Shown here: in pieces, positions 1 to 10,064 of the stretch
How positions within the stretch are numbered: the first letter of the stretch is position 1
Layout of the letters: each line of letters begins with the position of its first letter
Assembly (NCBI RefSeq): GCF_004331455.1
Contig: NZ_SJJR01000007.1
Coordinates: 62,001 to 126,000 of the forward strand
Direction of reading: 5' to 3'
From: Micromonospora zingiberis
GTDB lineage: Bacteria; Actinomycetota; Actinomycetes; Mycobacteriales; Micromonosporaceae
DNA: 64,000 nt
Program-made: the position numbers and the translations under genes
The notes under the pieces: model-generated
Seen by the model: only the letters and a program-made list of their open reading frames with translations
Told to the model about the DNA's origin: nothing
Database searches by the model: none

Positions 1-2462
1 ATCTTGCACAGCGCGGTCAACCGGGTGCCCGGCCTGGCCCAGCCGACCTGCCGGTCGTTGTCCTGCCGAGGCACCGAGAAGATCTCGTTGCCGTTACGGC
101 CGTCGACATCCCGGTCGCAGTAGGTGCGCTGGTCCGGGTCGCTGCCGTTGACGCAGGTGGCGACGCCGATCAGGGCGTCGGTCGCCTGCGCCCGCGTCGC
201 CGTACCCGAACCGGCGGCGTTGGACGCCGTCACCGTGAACGTGTAACCGGTGCCCGGCGTCAACCCATTCATCGTGATGCGCGAACACGGACCGCTCGTG
301 GCCGGCTGACCCGACCGGGTCAACGTGCACGTCGCCTGCCCACCACCGGCGTCCACGGTGAACACCACCGTCGCGGACGTCGCGGTCGCCGACGACCCGG
401 TCACCGTCACCCGAGGCGCCGCCACCGTACGCGCCGTCGTCGTCGCCTCCGGACCCTCACCGGCCTCGTTGACCGCCCGGACCCGCACCGTCACGTTCTG
501 CCCGTCACCCAGACCACCCACCGTCGTCCGGGTGTCGGTGACCTCGCTGCTCTTGCCCGCGACATCCACCACGTACCCGGAAACCGGCCGGCCGTTGGCC
601 TGCGCCGGCGCCCACTGCACCGACACCGTCCCCGGCTGATCGGCCACCGTACTCGCCCGCAACTCCACCGGCTCACCCGGCACCGTGAACGGCACCACCG
701 TGTCGCTGACCGGAGACGCCTCCGACGCCGCACCCTTGTCGTTGACCGCCACCACCGTGAACGCGTACTGCGTGCCGTACTCCAACTCACCGGCGGCGAT
801 CACCAGCTCGGTGCCCTCCGACTCACCGGCCGGGGCGTTCGTCCCCGCCGAGGTGGCCGTCACCGCGTACCGGGCGATCGTGTTGCCCTGCCCATTCGCC
901 TCCGGCCAGCTCACCACCACCGTGCCGTCCGGCCGGGCCTGCGCGGAGACGCTGGTCGGCGCGTCCGGCACCTCCGCCGTCGGGGTCACCGGATTGCTCC
1001 TGCGGGACGGACCCGCCCCCTTGGCGTTCACCGCGTGCACCGAGAACGTGTACGTCTCCCCGTTGGTCAGCTCCTTGACCTCCACCGACCGCTGGTTCGC
1101 ACCCACCTCCAGGCGCTGCCCGGCACCCTCCACCACATACCGCATGATCTCCGCGCCGTTGGCCGCCGCCGGCCGCCAACTCACCCGCGCCTGCGCGTCA
1201 CCAGCCGCCGCGGTCACGCTGCGCGGCGCACCCGGCTTGTTCACCTGCGGCTTCTTCGGCGGCGGAGGCGGCGGCGGAGGCTCCACCGGCGGGTCACCGC
1301 CGAGCACGTCGTTGGCGTACTTGTCGACCTCCCGCACCTCGTGCCGGTCGTTGACCACCCGGGCGGTCGCCGCGTCCGGCGCGTTGATGAACAGGTGGTT
1401 CTCCCGTACCTCCAGCTCCAACGGCCCGCCCCAGCGGCCCCGGATGGTCTCCACCAGCTGGCCCGCCGCGTCGAACGCGTACACCACGCCCGCCGCGTCA
1501 TCGGCACAGTAGAAACGACCCGCCCACGCCACCGCGGCACCCAGCCGGTCACCCTCACCCGGCACCGTGAACGACCGCACCTCGCCACCGTCGGTGATCG
1601 CGTGCACCTGCCGCTGCCCGGCCACCGTCACCGGCACCACCGGCCCGCTGGTGCGTACCGGCAACATGCCCGGCCCGGTCAACTGCTCACCCAACCCCGT
1701 ACGCCGCGTCGTGCCCCGCACCACCGTCACCAGCGTCCCCGCCGTGCGGTCCAGCACCGCCACCCCGTCGTCCAGCGTGGAAACCACCAACTCGTGGCTC
1801 GGCTCGGCCACGTCATGGGTCTCCACCTGCCTCGGAGCCACCGCCGCACCCGCAGCCGGCGACGACGGCAACTCGGCCGCGGTGATCGCCGACACCGTGC
1901 CCTCGGCCGGCACCGCGATCCACAGCCGACCCTGGCCGTCGAACGTGCCACCGGTGATCCCCGGCGGGTACCGCACCGGTTCACCCACCGGCGCCAACGA
2001 CCGCGGGTCCAACTGCCGCACCACGCCCTGCACCGCATCCACCACGAACGCCGCGTCCTCGTGCAACGCCACACTCACCCCAAGACCAGGCGCGGTCGGC
2101 GTGGTCGCGGTGATCTGAAGCGTGGCCAGGTCCAGCGCGCTGATCTGACCCGTGTGCAGATCACGCAGGACCAGCACCCGGTCGGTCTGCACCACCTGCA
2201 TCGGATGCCGCCGCGCCGCCGGCACCTCCACCCGGGTGTCCACCCGGGCGGTCACCCCGTTGACCCGGGCCAGCTCACTGCGCGCCGCGCTCCACAGCCA
2301 GGAACTCGCGTCGTAGCTGGCCACCGCGTTGTCCGCCGAGCCGAGACCGAGCACGGTCAGACCCATCGCCGCCAGCAGCGCCAGCACGGTGCCCACGGTG
2401 ACCAGACCACCCCGCAGCCGGGACCGGGACCGGGTCGTGCGGGTCGGAACGACCTCGTCCAT
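1..2462 (-). CDS. Membrane-anchored beta-propeller/fibronectin type III protein (partial, C-terminus cut by window edge)
   Basis: About 820 residues are visible; the gene runs off the left edge. After a basic N-terminus (MDEVVPTRTTRSRSR) there is one membrane helix near residues 20-45, so the rest is probably outside the cell. Residues 60-380 contain repeated NHL/YVTN-like blade motifs (for example VVRQLDPRSL and GGTFDGQGRLWIAV), followed by a run of prolines near residue 405. Then come at least three fibronectin III modules with the usual YVVxxxG, LTNGETYTFSVHAVN and NDKGAAS features, and the start of a further Cys-containing segment. ATG at 2462 is the only start that places the membrane helix at the N-terminus. 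A structural or adhesive cell-surface role is inferred; the substrate is unknown. The downstream gene at 2663-5323 also ends in an FN3 module. Confidence 0.8.
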   Translation of the reverse strand, partial: MDEVVPTRTTRSRSRLRGGLVTVGTVLALLAAMGLTVLGLGSADNAVASYDASSWLWSAARSELARVNGVTARVDTRVEVPAARRHPMQVVQTDRVLVLRDLHTGQISALDLATLQITATTPTAPGLGVSVALHEDAAFVVDAVQGVVRQLDPRSLAPVGEPVRYPPGITGGTFDGQGRLWIAVPAEGTVSAITAAELPSSPAAGAAVAPRQVETHDVAEPSHELVVSTLDDGVAVLDRTAGTLVTVVRGTTRRTGLGEQLTGPGMLPVRTSGPVVPVTVAGQRQVHAITDGGEVRSFTVPGEGDRLGAAVAWAGRFYCADDAAGVVYAFDAAGQLVETIRGRWGGPLELEVRENHLFINAPDAATARVVNDRHEVREVDKYANDVLGGDPPVEPPPPPPPPKKPQVNKPGAPRSVTAAAGDAQARVSWRPAAANGAEIMRYVVEGAGQRLEVGANQRSVEVKELTNGETYTFSVHAVNAKGAGPSRRSNPVTPTAEVPDAPTSVSAQARPDGTVVVSWPEANGQGNTIARYAVTATSAGTNAPAGESEGTELVIAAGELEYGTQYAFTVVAVNDKGAASEASPVSDTVVPFTVPGEPVELRASTVADQPGTVSVQWAPAQANGRPVSGYVVDVAGKSSEVTDTRTTVGGLGDGQNVTVRVRAVNEAGEGPEATTTARTVAAPRVTVTGSSATATSATVVFTVDAGGGQATCTLTRSGQPATSGPCSRITMNGLTPGTGYTFTVTASNAAGSGTATRAQATDALIGVATCVNGSDPDQRTYCDRDVDGRNGNEIFSVPRQDNDRQVGWARPGTRLTALCK

Positions 2463-2662
2463 GCTCGCCACAGCCGGCGCCTCCCGTGTCGTCCTGGCAG
2501 GTGGCGCCCCTCACGGCGACCCCTCCCCTGAGCCGGGAGCCATCATATGGTCACGCTGCGGACCCCGGGAACCCGCACCGTCGGGCTGTGGACACCCAGC
2601 GTGGCGTGTCGTCGGCGTGTCCCCTCACCACTGTCGGGCCGCGACACTTGCCCCGTTCCCGG

Positions 2663-5323
2663 TCAGTTCGGCGGGTTGCCACCCTCCCGCGACGTGCACA
2701 CCTGCCCGGAGGTGGCGAACTGATCGGTGCCGTAGACGGCGAGCACGGTGAAGCAGTAGTCCACCCGGGAGTTCAGCCCGTTCACCGTGTAACTGGTCTG
2801 TCCCGGACCCACCGTGGCCATTACACCCAGCGGCTGGCCGGCACGCCCACCGGCCACCATGAACGGCACCAGCCCGTCCGACGGATCGGCCCAGGTCAAC
2901 GTGATCGTGGTCGTGTCGTCGCGCAGCTTCAGCTCCTCCGGCGGCGCCCCGCCCTGCACCGGCGCCGACGACTCGGGCACCGTCGGCGGCGGCGCCGCGG
3001 CTCGCCGGTCCAGCAGCAACAGCCCGACCCCGACCACCGCCGCGAGCGCCACCACCACCGCGACCACCGCCACCACCACCGCCGCCCGGCTACGCCCCGG
3101 TGCCGGCTCCACCGCCGGCATCACCAGAGCACCCTGGTACGGCGGGGCGACCGCCGGCCGCCCCGGCACCACCGCCGAAGGCTGCCCGGCCGGCTGCTGT
3201 CCCCACCCCGCCGCCGGGTAACCCGGCGGCGCGGGCGGAACCTGCGGAGCCACCCCCTGCGGATACCCGCCACCGAACCCGCCGTGCTGCTGCCCGCCAG
3301 CCGTCGGACCGTAGCCGACCGGTGGGCTGCCGCCCGGGCCGTGATGCGGCGCCACACCGTACGGCGCTGTGCCGGCCGGCGGGTTCGTGATTGACGCGTT
3401 CGTGATCGGCGTGTTCGTGATTGGCGTGTTCGTGGTTGGCGTGTTCGTGGTTGGCGTGTTCGTGGCTTCCTGGCCGGGCGGCGTGCCGGGCGGACCGAAC
3501 GGATACGGCACCTGACCCGGCGGCCCGCTGGTCGGTCCCGGCTGAGGCAGCGGTGCGGTCAACTCGTGCGCTGCCGGAGTCGTCAGCGAGGGGTATCCCG
3601 TGCCGCCTAATCCCGGCACCTGGTGCGTCGGTAGCTGCGGCAGGTACAGATCAGCTGCTGGAGCGCTGGTGGGCGGTCCGCTGCTCGGCAATGCGCTGAT
3701 GGGTGGTCCGCTGATGGGCGGCGCGCTGGCCGGTGGTCCGCTGATGGGCGGCGCGCTGGCCGGTGGTGCGCTGGCCGGTGGTGCGCTCATTGGTGGTGCG
3801 CTGGTGGGCGGCGGGGTGTCGGTGGCCGGCGCCGTAGCTCTCTGAGGAGGGCCGAGGCGGGCGGCCTCGTCGGCCAACAGCGGCCCGATCTGCTGGACCG
3901 GGATCGTCGGCGTCGCCCACTGCGGATGCTCCGGTGCCGCAGTTCGACTGACGGCCTGCCCTGCGTCGGCGGGACGAGGTCCCGCCGACATGCCGGTTAC
4001 CTCGGTGTCCGGCATCCCCTGCGAGGCAGCCGCGGACGTCGGTGCCTGCGGTGACAGTGTCTGGTCTGGTGATGCCTGCGGTGACGGTGCCTGGGGTGGT
4101 GCGGCGGGTGAAGTGGGCGGCAGGCCGATTGGCGCCGGGTGGGTGGTACGGGCCATGGCGCCAGCCGGGTCCGTGGGGGGCGTCGGCAGCGGCAGGGCCG
4201 GTCCGCCGGACGGGGCGGGCTGGTCGTGGAAGGCAGCCCTGGGGGGTGGTACCACCGGAACGGGCGGCACTCCTGGGGCGGGGCGACCCGTAGCGGGCGG
4301 CCGGCTGGTGACCGGCGGAGCCACCGGGAATGCCGCTGGTGGGCCCGAGACCGGTGGCGCCGCTGGCATGGCCGGTGCGGGAGGCGGTATCACCGGCGGG
4401 GGCGCTGCATACGGAGGAGTAGCCGGCGTGAGGGCTGGTGGCACCGGCAGGGACGGCGTGGCGTGTGGTGGCGCTGGCAGGGATGGCGTGGCGTGTGGTG
4501 GCGCTGGTGGGGCGGTCGGCGGGGTTGGCGTGCCGTGTGGTGGCACGGGTAGGGCGGTCGGCGGGGGTGGCGTCACGTGCGGTGGCACCGGCGGGATGGT
4601 CGGCTCGGGGGCGGGCGGCATCGGTGCGGCAGCCGGAGCGGTGGACGGCGGCATGGGCGCGACGGTCGACGCGGAAGCCGGCACCATGGGTGCAGGGGGA
4701 ACAATCGGGGTGCCCGGCGCAGCCGGTGCCGCCGAGTGGAATGGCGTCGCAGCGGTCGACGCGTCGTGCGGTTTCCAGGCGGTCGACAACACCGCCAGTG
4801 ACACCGTCGGCTCCGCGAGTGCGTCATGAGGCGACTGGCCGGTGAGCGGCTGACCGGCAGAGGGCACCGGCGGCTGAGGGGCGGGCGCGGCATCGCCGAG
4901 ATACTCCCGTGCGGTGCGTACCGCCGGATGATCGACGCCGAGCACGGCGGGGCCGGCGGCCGCGACGCGGGTGTAGTTGCGGCGGGCCTCATGGCGGTTG
5001 CCCAGTTCGTCGGCGACGGAGCCCAACTCGTAGGACAACGCCAGCATCAACGGGTCGGACTGCGGCCACGTGCGCTCCCCGGCCGCGAACGCCTCCTCCA
5101 ACACCCGACGGGCGGCGCTCGGATCGTCCGCCTCCCGGTGCAGCCTGGCCAGCAAGTGCGCGGTGCTGAGTACGTCCGGGTGATCCTTGCCGAACGGCGG
5201 CCGGGCAGACTCGATCGCGTCGCTCAGCAGGTCGCGGGCGGCAGCGAGGTTGCCCGCCCCACGAAGCGCAAGGGCACGCTGCTGGAAGACGGCCAGGGGA
5301 GAGGCATGGGGCACGTGGCCCAT
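2663..5323 (-). CDS. TPR / proline-rich membrane protein with C-terminal fibronectin III module
   Basis: 886 residues. Residues 1-150 are tetratricopeptide-like (LALRGAGNLAAARDLL, GKDHPDVLSTAHLLARLHREADD), the pattern seen in actinobacterial proteins with Kinesin-light-chain-type TPRs. Residues 170-700 are low-complexity Pro/Ala/Thr with short repeats (SAPP/SGPP blocks and a TNTP(T/I) block encoded by 15-bp DNA repeats). A membrane helix near residues 755-780 (VVVAVVAVVVALAAVVGVG) is followed by a basic RR and a single FN3-like domain ending at residue 886. Topology is therefore cytoplasmic TPR plus Pro-rich region and an external FN3 domain. The gene lies 200 bp before the FN3/propeller gene on the same strand. 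A scaffold linking cytoplasm and envelope is inferred; no enzyme motif is visible. Confidence 0.75.
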   Translation of the reverse strand: MGHVPHASPLAVFQQRALALRGAGNLAAARDLLSDAIESARPPFGKDHPDVLSTAHLLARLHREADDPSAARRVLEEAFAAGERTWPQSDPLMLALSYELGSVADELGNRHEARRNYTRVAAAGPAVLGVDHPAVRTAREYLGDAAPAPQPPVPSAGQPLTGQSPHDALAEPTVSLAVLSTAWKPHDASTAATPFHSAAPAAPGTPIVPPAPMVPASASTVAPMPPSTAPAAAPMPPAPEPTIPPVPPHVTPPPPTALPVPPHGTPTPPTAPPAPPHATPSLPAPPHATPSLPVPPALTPATPPYAAPPPVIPPPAPAMPAAPPVSGPPAAFPVAPPVTSRPPATGRPAPGVPPVPVVPPPRAAFHDQPAPSGGPALPLPTPPTDPAGAMARTTHPAPIGLPPTSPAAPPQAPSPQASPDQTLSPQAPTSAAASQGMPDTEVTGMSAGPRPADAGQAVSRTAAPEHPQWATPTIPVQQIGPLLADEAARLGPPQRATAPATDTPPPTSAPPMSAPPASAPPASAPPISGPPASAPPISGPPISALPSSGPPTSAPAADLYLPQLPTHQVPGLGGTGYPSLTTPAAHELTAPLPQPGPTSGPPGQVPYPFGPPGTPPGQEATNTPTTNTPTTNTPITNTPITNASITNPPAGTAPYGVAPHHGPGGSPPVGYGPTAGGQQHGGFGGGYPQGVAPQVPPAPPGYPAAGWGQQPAGQPSAVVPGRPAVAPPYQGALVMPAVEPAPGRSRAAVVVAVVAVVVALAAVVGVGLLLLDRRAAAPPPTVPESSAPVQGGAPPEELKLRDDTTTITLTWADPSDGLVPFMVAGGRAGQPLGVMATVGPGQTSYTVNGLNSRVDYCFTVLAVYGTDQFATSGQVCTSREGGNPPN
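3383..3466. repeat. 15-bp tandem repeat in the Pro-rich protein gene
   Basis: About 5.6 copies of a 15-bp unit (plus-strand GTTCGTGATTGGCGT with G/A and T/C variants), kept in frame and coding Thr-Asn-Thr/Ala-Pro/Ser repeats on the minus strand. Unit length is a multiple of three, so copy-number change would not shift the frame. Confidence 0.85.
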
Positions 5324-5532
5324 GCTGCCGGGTGCCGCCGCCGTGCCGCCACCCGACCCGCGTACGCGTCACACAAGCGTCCAGAAACCGCCTTTCAGGT
5401 CGGCCGGCGCCGGCGGCGGATGCCGATGTGCATGATCCATCTGCGGCGTGTACAGTAACTCCCCGTGCGGCCCGCCGGGCGGCCTTCGGATGGTGGACCA
5501 TCGAGGCCGGCAGGGTAGGCTGGACAGAGTAG

Positions 5533-5616
5533 GTCCGGGTGGCGGAATGGCAGACGCGCTAGCTTGAGGTGCTAGTGCCCGTATAGGGCGTGGGGGTTCA
5601 AGTCCCCCCTCGGACA
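5533..5616 (+). tRNA. tRNA-Leu (anticodon GAG)
   Basis: 84-nt class II tRNA. The acceptor arm GTCCGGG pairs with CTCGGAC, followed by discriminator A. The anticodon stem GCTAGC/GCTAG closes the loop TTGAGGT, giving anticodon GAG. A long variable arm (GCCCGTATAGGGC) identifies a leucine or serine class tRNA. The T arm is GGGGG-TTCAAGT-CCCCC. CCA is not encoded. Confidence 0.95.
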
Positions 5617-5635
5617 CGTACAGTTACCCCACAGT

Positions 5636-5674
5636 AATCAGCGTCAGGCTTAGCCTCGACGCTGATTTTGTTTT
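5636..5674 (+). terminator. Intrinsic terminator after tRNA-Leu
   Basis: Stem AATCAGCGTC / GACGCTGATT enclosing a second short stem AGGCT/AGCCT with one bulged C, followed directly by a T-rich run (TTTTGTTTT). It lies 19 nt after the tRNA end. Confidence 0.85.
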
Positions 5675-5769
5675 GGCCGGGTTGTAGGTGAGGGCGAGTC
5701 GTAGCTCGCGGTTAGACGTTGCTCTTGTCCTGGTAGGGGTTGCGAGACGTCCCTTGGTGCAAGACCGAG

Positions 5770-6012
5770 ACGGAACGCGACGACCTGGTTCAGCGGGACT
5801 TCACCGCCGGCGGCCCGAACCGGCTGTGGCTGTCCGACATCACCGAGCACCACACCGCCGAGGCAAGCTCCACCTCTGCGCGATCAAGGAGCCCTCAACC
5901 GCCACCACATGGCCGGATCGATGGGCCGCGTCGGCGCCGCCGGCGACAACGCCGCTAGGGAGTCCTTCTTCGGCCTCCTGCAGAACAACGTCTCACGCCG
6001 TGGCGGGCCGCC
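5770..6012 (+). pseudogene. Decayed IS3-family transposase (OrfB, rve integrase core) remnant
   Basis: Two pieces of an IS3-type OrfB survive in different frames. The first piece reads DDLVQRDFTAGGPNRLWLSD and contains the first catalytic Asp context (SDITEH); after a frame change it continues as KLHLCAIK. The second reads RHHMAGSMGRVGAAGDNAA followed by RESFFGLLQNNV, which holds the catalytic Glu. The part between them, with the second catalytic Asp, is deleted, and no complete ORF or terminal inverted repeat is visible. It lies beside tRNA-Leu, a common insertion area. It cannot encode an active transposase. Confidence 0.75.
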
Positions 6013-6030
6013 TGGCCGGTTGATCTGGCG

Positions 6031-7242
6031 CTACGGTGCGGTGCCCGCGATCTTCGGCTGGCTGTAGAGCGGGTCGTCCAGCGGCGGAGGCCCGGCCGCG
6101 AGCCGGTCCAGTTCCGCGCGGATGGTCCGCAGCGCCTGACCGAGTCGGGCGTCCGGAGCGGTGAGGGCCAGCCGTACGAATACGTCCATACCGGAATATA
6201 CGCGGCCGGAGGAGACGACGACTCCGCGTGCTCGCAGCGCGTCACATACCTCGTCGCTGGTGTGACCGGTCGACCGCACGTCCAGCCACAGGTAGAAGCC
6301 GCCGAGTTCGTCGGTGGTGGCCGACGGGGCCCAGGGGCCGAGCACGTCGACGGCGCTGCGGTGCCGTTCACGGTAGATGGCGGCGAGTTCGCTGCCCCGG
6401 CCGGACAGCGAGCGTAGTGCTTCCATGGCGGTGACTTGTGCCGTGATCGGCGCGCAGCCCGCGACCGTGCCGTGCAGCGCCGCCACGTCACCACGGAACC
6501 GGGGTGGGGAGATCAGAGCGCCGACCCGCAGCCCCGTCATCGAGTAGGTCTTGGAGAAGGTGCGGGCGCAGAAGGTGACGTCGGGTCCATGGCTCAGCGG
6601 CGATGGGGCTCGGCCACCCGCGTACACGATCGACTCGTATGCCTCGTCGGACAGCAGGTACGCGTCGTGGCGGCGGACCAGGTCCACAAGCGATCGCAGC
6701 GCGTCGCCGGAGGCGACGGCGCCGGTGGGGTTGGCCGGCGAGTTGACGACGACCAGCCGGGCACCGGCGCGCAGACCGTCCTCGATGCGGGCCAGGTCGG
6801 CGAAGCCGGCTCCGCTGCCGCCCTGCGGGTAACTGTGCACCGGGATGCCCAGTCGCGTCGCGAGGATCCGGTAGTTGGGCCAGGCCGGGTCGGGAACGAC
6901 TATCCCGGTTGCGGGGGAACTGGCCGCGGCCAGGGCGACCGCGACCGCGCCGGTGCCACCAACGGTGATCACCACGTCGTCGGTCGCCGGCCGGTGGCCG
7001 GTACTCGTCGCCACGTCGTCGGCGACCAGTTCGCGCAGTTCTGGTAGGCCGAGTTTGGGTGTGTAGCCGGTCCGACCGGTACGCAGGCTGCGGACCGCGG
7101 TCTCGACCAGGATGTCGGGCAGCGCCTGGTCGGGCTCGCCGATGCTCAGGTCGATCTCCCCGTCGGCGACCGCTCCCGCCATGATCCGCCGGACGGCCGT
7201 GTCCAGCGCCGGCCGGTTACTCTCCGCTACGCCCGAGCTCAC
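6031..7242 (-). CDS. PLP-dependent class I/II aminotransferase
   Basis: 403 residues, fold-type I aminotransferase of normal length. Visible motifs are SIGEPDQALPD near residue 33, the PLP-contact region VVNSPANPTGA near 165, LLSDEAYESIVY near 195, and the Schiff-base lysine in FSKTYSMTGLRVG near residue 230. The conserved C-terminal arginine region (DVFVRLALT) is also present. The start is GTG with an AAAGAGGT ribosome site. It is divergent from the amino acid importer operon that begins at 7522, so it may share control and supply transamination for the same pathway. Substrate is not determined by sequence; an aspartate/aromatic-type transaminase is most likely. Confidence 0.85.
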   Translation of the reverse strand: MSSGVAESNRPALDTAVRRIMAGAVADGEIDLSIGEPDQALPDILVETAVRSLRTGRTGYTPKLGLPELRELVADDVATSTGHRPATDDVVITVGGTGAVAVALAAASSPATGIVVPDPAWPNYRILATRLGIPVHSYPQGGSGAGFADLARIEDGLRAGARLVVVNSPANPTGAVASGDALRSLVDLVRRHDAYLLSDEAYESIVYAGGRAPSPLSHGPDVTFCARTFSKTYSMTGLRVGALISPPRFRGDVAALHGTVAGCAPITAQVTAMEALRSLSGRGSELAAIYRERHRSAVDVLGPWAPSATTDELGGFYLWLDVRSTGHTSDEVCDALRARGVVVSSGRVYSGMDVFVRLALTAPDARLGQALRTIRAELDRLAAGPPPLDDPLYSQPKIAGTAP

Positions 7243-7521
7243 TCGGTCACCTCTTTCCCGTGCGTCGGCGACATGTCGTCAGCGGGACCGCCGCCGACTC
7301 CGCAGCCAATGCTAGGCGCGGTTTCCTGTCGTGAGGATGTCGTCCTGGCGTGGTGGAAACCGCCGTCGACCAGTTGTGAAATGCGTCGGTAACAAGCTCC
7401 GTTTTTCATTCAACATGTCGCCGTCGCCCACGGATGGCGGCAACCAGGTCACGATCAGTGCCGCGATTTCGAAATCGGACAGAAAGTACGGCCCAGCCTT
7501 CTTGTCGAAAACGGAGTTCCC

Positions 7522-8367
7522 ATGCGCAAACCTCGCTCCCGATCCCTCGTCGCCGGATTTGCCGCTTCTCTGTTTGCCCTGTCCATCGCCGCGTGTTCAG
7601 CCGATACGACGGACGGTGGCGCGGATGGCGCGGCTGCCGTCACCCTCGTCGCCGCAGCGGATCCATCGCTGCTGCCATACAATTTCCTCGATACTGACGG
7701 GAAGACCTGGAAGGGTATCAACGTCGATCTGGCGGCGGCGTTGTCGGAGAAGCTCGGTAGCCCCATAACCTTTCAGAGCGCGGGATTCGACACTATCGTC
7801 CCCGGGCTCGCCGCCGGACGTTTCGACCTGGCTCTGACCGGGATGTTCGACACACTGGAACGGCAGAAGACCGTCGACTTCGTCGATTACCTGGCGGCGA
7901 AGAACAACTTCCTCACGCTGAACACGTTCCGTGACGTGGCCTCGATGAACGACCTGTGCGGCGTACGGGTGGGCATCCCCGGGGGCGCGCTCGAATCCAC
8001 TCTGCTGGCCGACGCCTCGACCGAGTGCGTCAAGGCCGGCAAGCCGGCTGTCGACGTCAACGAGTTCGCCGACCTCGACGCCACCGTCCTGGCCCTGCGC
8101 TCCGGCCGGATCGACGTGACCCCGAACGACTCCGCGGCGAACGCGTACATCAACTCGCAGAACAAGGACACGATGAAGGTCTCCGGCGGCTACCTCAACG
8201 AGGGGTACTTCGCGGCGGCCTTCCCGAAGAACAGCGAGCTGACGAAGAAGGTCGAGGCCGCGTTCAGCGAGATCATCGATGACGGTACGTACGCCGAGAT
8301 CCTGCGCGAGTGGGGCGTCGCGGACCGGGGGCTGGAAGCGCCGATCATCAACGGGGCCACGTTCTGA
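7522..8367 (+). CDS. ABC importer substrate-binding lipoprotein, polar amino acid type (SBP family 3)
   Basis: 281 residues. A lipoprotein signal peptide (basic MRKPRSR, hydrophobic core, lipobox LSIAAC) places it on the outer face of the membrane. The mature part has the family-3 layout: [50 protein letters not shown] and [14 protein letters not shown]. The family binds polar or cationic amino acids and opines. It is the first gene of an overlapping operon: its stop overlaps the permease start (ATGA at 8367). Context with ornithine-cyclodeaminase-like and oxoprolinase-like genes suggests an unusual amino acid or lactam as ligand, but this is inference. Confidence 0.9.
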   Translation: MRKPRSRSLVAGFAASLFALSIAACSADTTDGGADGAAAVTLVAAADPSLLPYNFLDTDGKTWKGINVDLAAALSEKLGSPITFQSAGFDTIVPGLAAGRFDLALTGMFDTLERQKTVDFVDYLAAKNNFLTLNTFRDVASMNDLCGVRVGIPGGALESTLLADASTECVKAGKPAVDVNEFADLDATVLALRSGRIDVTPNDSAANAYINSQNKDTMKVSGGYLNEGYFAAAFPKNSELTKKVEAAFSEIIDDGTYAEILREWGVADRGLEAPIINGATF

Positions 8368-9290
8368 TGACCGTACTACCGGCCAACACGACGCGGGACG
8401 AGGACAGCGACGTCGTCGTCCCGCGCCGGCGCCCGTGGCGGTGGGTCGGCACGGTGGTGTCGGTCCTGATCGTCGCGGCGGTGGCCAACTCGTTCCTCAC
8501 CAATCCCAACTACCAGTGGGACGTGGTGGCGACCTACCTGTTCGACCCACGCATCCTCGACGGTCTGCTCACCACGCTCCAGCTCACCGTGGTCAGCATG
8601 GTGTTGGCCTCGGCGCTGGGTCTGCTGCTCGCCGTGATGCGTCTGTCACGTGGTCGGCTGCCCCGTGGCGCGGCCGGCGTCTACATCTGGTTGTTCCGCG
8701 GTACGCCCGTGCTCGTGCAGCTGATCCTCTGGTACAACCTGGCGATTCTCGTACCGTCGGTCAGCATCGGGATTCCGTTCGGCCCGACCCTGTTCTCGGC
8801 CCAGACGAACACCATCATCACGCCCTGGACCGCGGCCATCCTGGGCCTGGCCCTCAACGAGGCCGCCTATCTCGGCGAGATCATCCGCTCCGGCATCGTC
8901 TCCGTGGACCGGGGACAGACCGAGGCGGCGAACGCCCTCGGTCTCAGCCGGGTCGACACCTTCCGGCGGATCGTGCTGCCCCAGGCCCTGCGTGTCACCG
9001 TCCCGCCGGCCTCCAACGAGGCGATCGGGCTGCTCAAGTACTCGTCGGTGGTCAGCGTGATCGCGCTGCCCGAGTTGCTCTACTCGGGCCAGCTCATCTA
9101 CGCCCGCACCTACGAGACCATCCCGGTCCTGCTCGTCGTCTGCATCTGGTACCTCGTCGTCGTCACCCTGCTGACGCTGCTGGAGCACTGGCTGGAGCGC
9201 CGGCTCGGCGTCGGCTTCCGGACCGGCGCCGGTGGCGACGCCAATCCACGGAAGGGCAGGTGGGCCCGATGGTGGTCCGGCAACCACTGA
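8367..9290 (+). CDS. ABC importer permease, polar amino acid type
   Basis: 307 residues from the ATG overlapping the previous stop; a longer in-frame start at 8310 lies inside the upstream gene and is not needed. Several membrane helices are visible, with the HisM/GlnP-type core [31 protein letters not shown] and the EAA loop ([20 protein letters not shown], then [22 protein letters not shown]). The inner-membrane protein forms the channel with the ATPase encoded at 9269. A cytoplasmic tail of about 30 residues overlaps the start of the ATPase gene. Confidence 0.9.
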   Translation: MTVLPANTTRDEDSDVVVPRRRPWRWVGTVVSVLIVAAVANSFLTNPNYQWDVVATYLFDPRILDGLLTTLQLTVVSMVLASALGLLLAVMRLSRGRLPRGAAGVYIWLFRGTPVLVQLILWYNLAILVPSVSIGIPFGPTLFSAQTNTIITPWTAAILGLALNEAAYLGEIIRSGIVSVDRGQTEAANALGLSRVDTFRRIVLPQALRVTVPPASNEAIGLLKYSSVVSVIALPELLYSGQLIYARTYETIPVLLVVCIWYLVVVTLLTLLEHWLERRLGVGFRTGAGGDANPRKGRWARWWSGNH

Positions 9291-10060
9291 CACCGACGGA
9301 GCAGCCGCTCGTTCAGCTGCGCGGCATCCGTAAACGGTTCGGCAGCCACGAGGTGCTGCGCGGCGTCGACCTCGATGTCGACACCGGCCAGGTCCTCTGC
9401 CTCGTCGGTGCCTCCGGCAGCGGCAAGTCCACCCTGCTGCGCTGCATCAACCACCTGGAACGGCCGGACGCGGGCCGGGTGCTGGTCGGCGGTGAACTGG
9501 TCGGCTACGTCGAACGCGACGGCCGGCTGCACGAGCTGCCGGAAAGTCGCATCCGTGCCCAGCGGGCCGGTATCGGCATGGTGTTCCAGCATTTCAACCT
9601 CTTCCCGCACCTGACCGTGCTGGAGAACGTGGTGACCGCGCCGATGCGGGTGCTGGGCTACTCCCGGTCCGCCGCCGAGGCGACCGCCCACGATCTGCTC
9701 GCCCGGGTCGGCCTCGCCCCGAAGGTCGACGCCTACCCCCGCAGCCTCTCCGGCGGCCAGCAGCAGCGGGTCGCCATCGCCCGCGGCCTGGCGATGCGGC
9801 CCCGACTGATGCTCTTCGACGAGCCGACGTCCGCGCTCGACCCGGAGCTGGTCGGCGAGGTCCTCGACGTCATGCGAGGTCTCGCCGCCGACGGCATGAC
9901 GATGATCGTGGTGACCCACGAGATGGGATTCGCCCGCGAGGTGGCCTCCCAGGTGGCCTTCATGTCCGAGGGCCTGATCGTCGAACAGGGACCGCCCCAG
10001 GATCTGCTCGTCGCGCCACGGCACGAGCGCACCCGCGCCTTCCTGTCGAAGGTGCTCTGA
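9269..10060 (+). CDS. ABC importer ATP-binding protein, polar amino acid type (GlnQ-like)
   Basis: 263 residues. Walker A is GASGSGKST (about residue 46), Q-loop [17 protein letters not shown], signature LSGGQQQR, Walker [14 protein letters not shown] and H-loop VTHEMGF. This is the full set for the GlnQ/HisP family. The start ATG at 9269 lies 22 bp inside the permease gene with an AAGGGCAGG site upstream. It energises import of the lipoprotein-bound amino acid. Confidence 0.92.
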   Translation: MVVRQPLTPTEQPLVQLRGIRKRFGSHEVLRGVDLDVDTGQVLCLVGASGSGKSTLLRCINHLERPDAGRVLVGGELVGYVERDGRLHELPESRIRAQRAGIGMVFQHFNLFPHLTVLENVVTAPMRVLGYSRSAAEATAHDLLARVGLAPKVDAYPRSLSGGQQQRVAIARGLAMRPRLMLFDEPTSALDPELVGEVLDVMRGLAADGMTMIVVTHEMGFAREVASQVAFMSEGLIVEQGPPQDLLVAPRHERTRAFLSKVL

Positions 10061-10064
10061 CCCG

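Noticed and set aside
3383-3466. CRISPR-like array
   Set aside because: Units are 15 bp, directly adjacent with no spacers, and in frame within a coding gene. The 28332 array likewise has no spacers and no cas genes are present.
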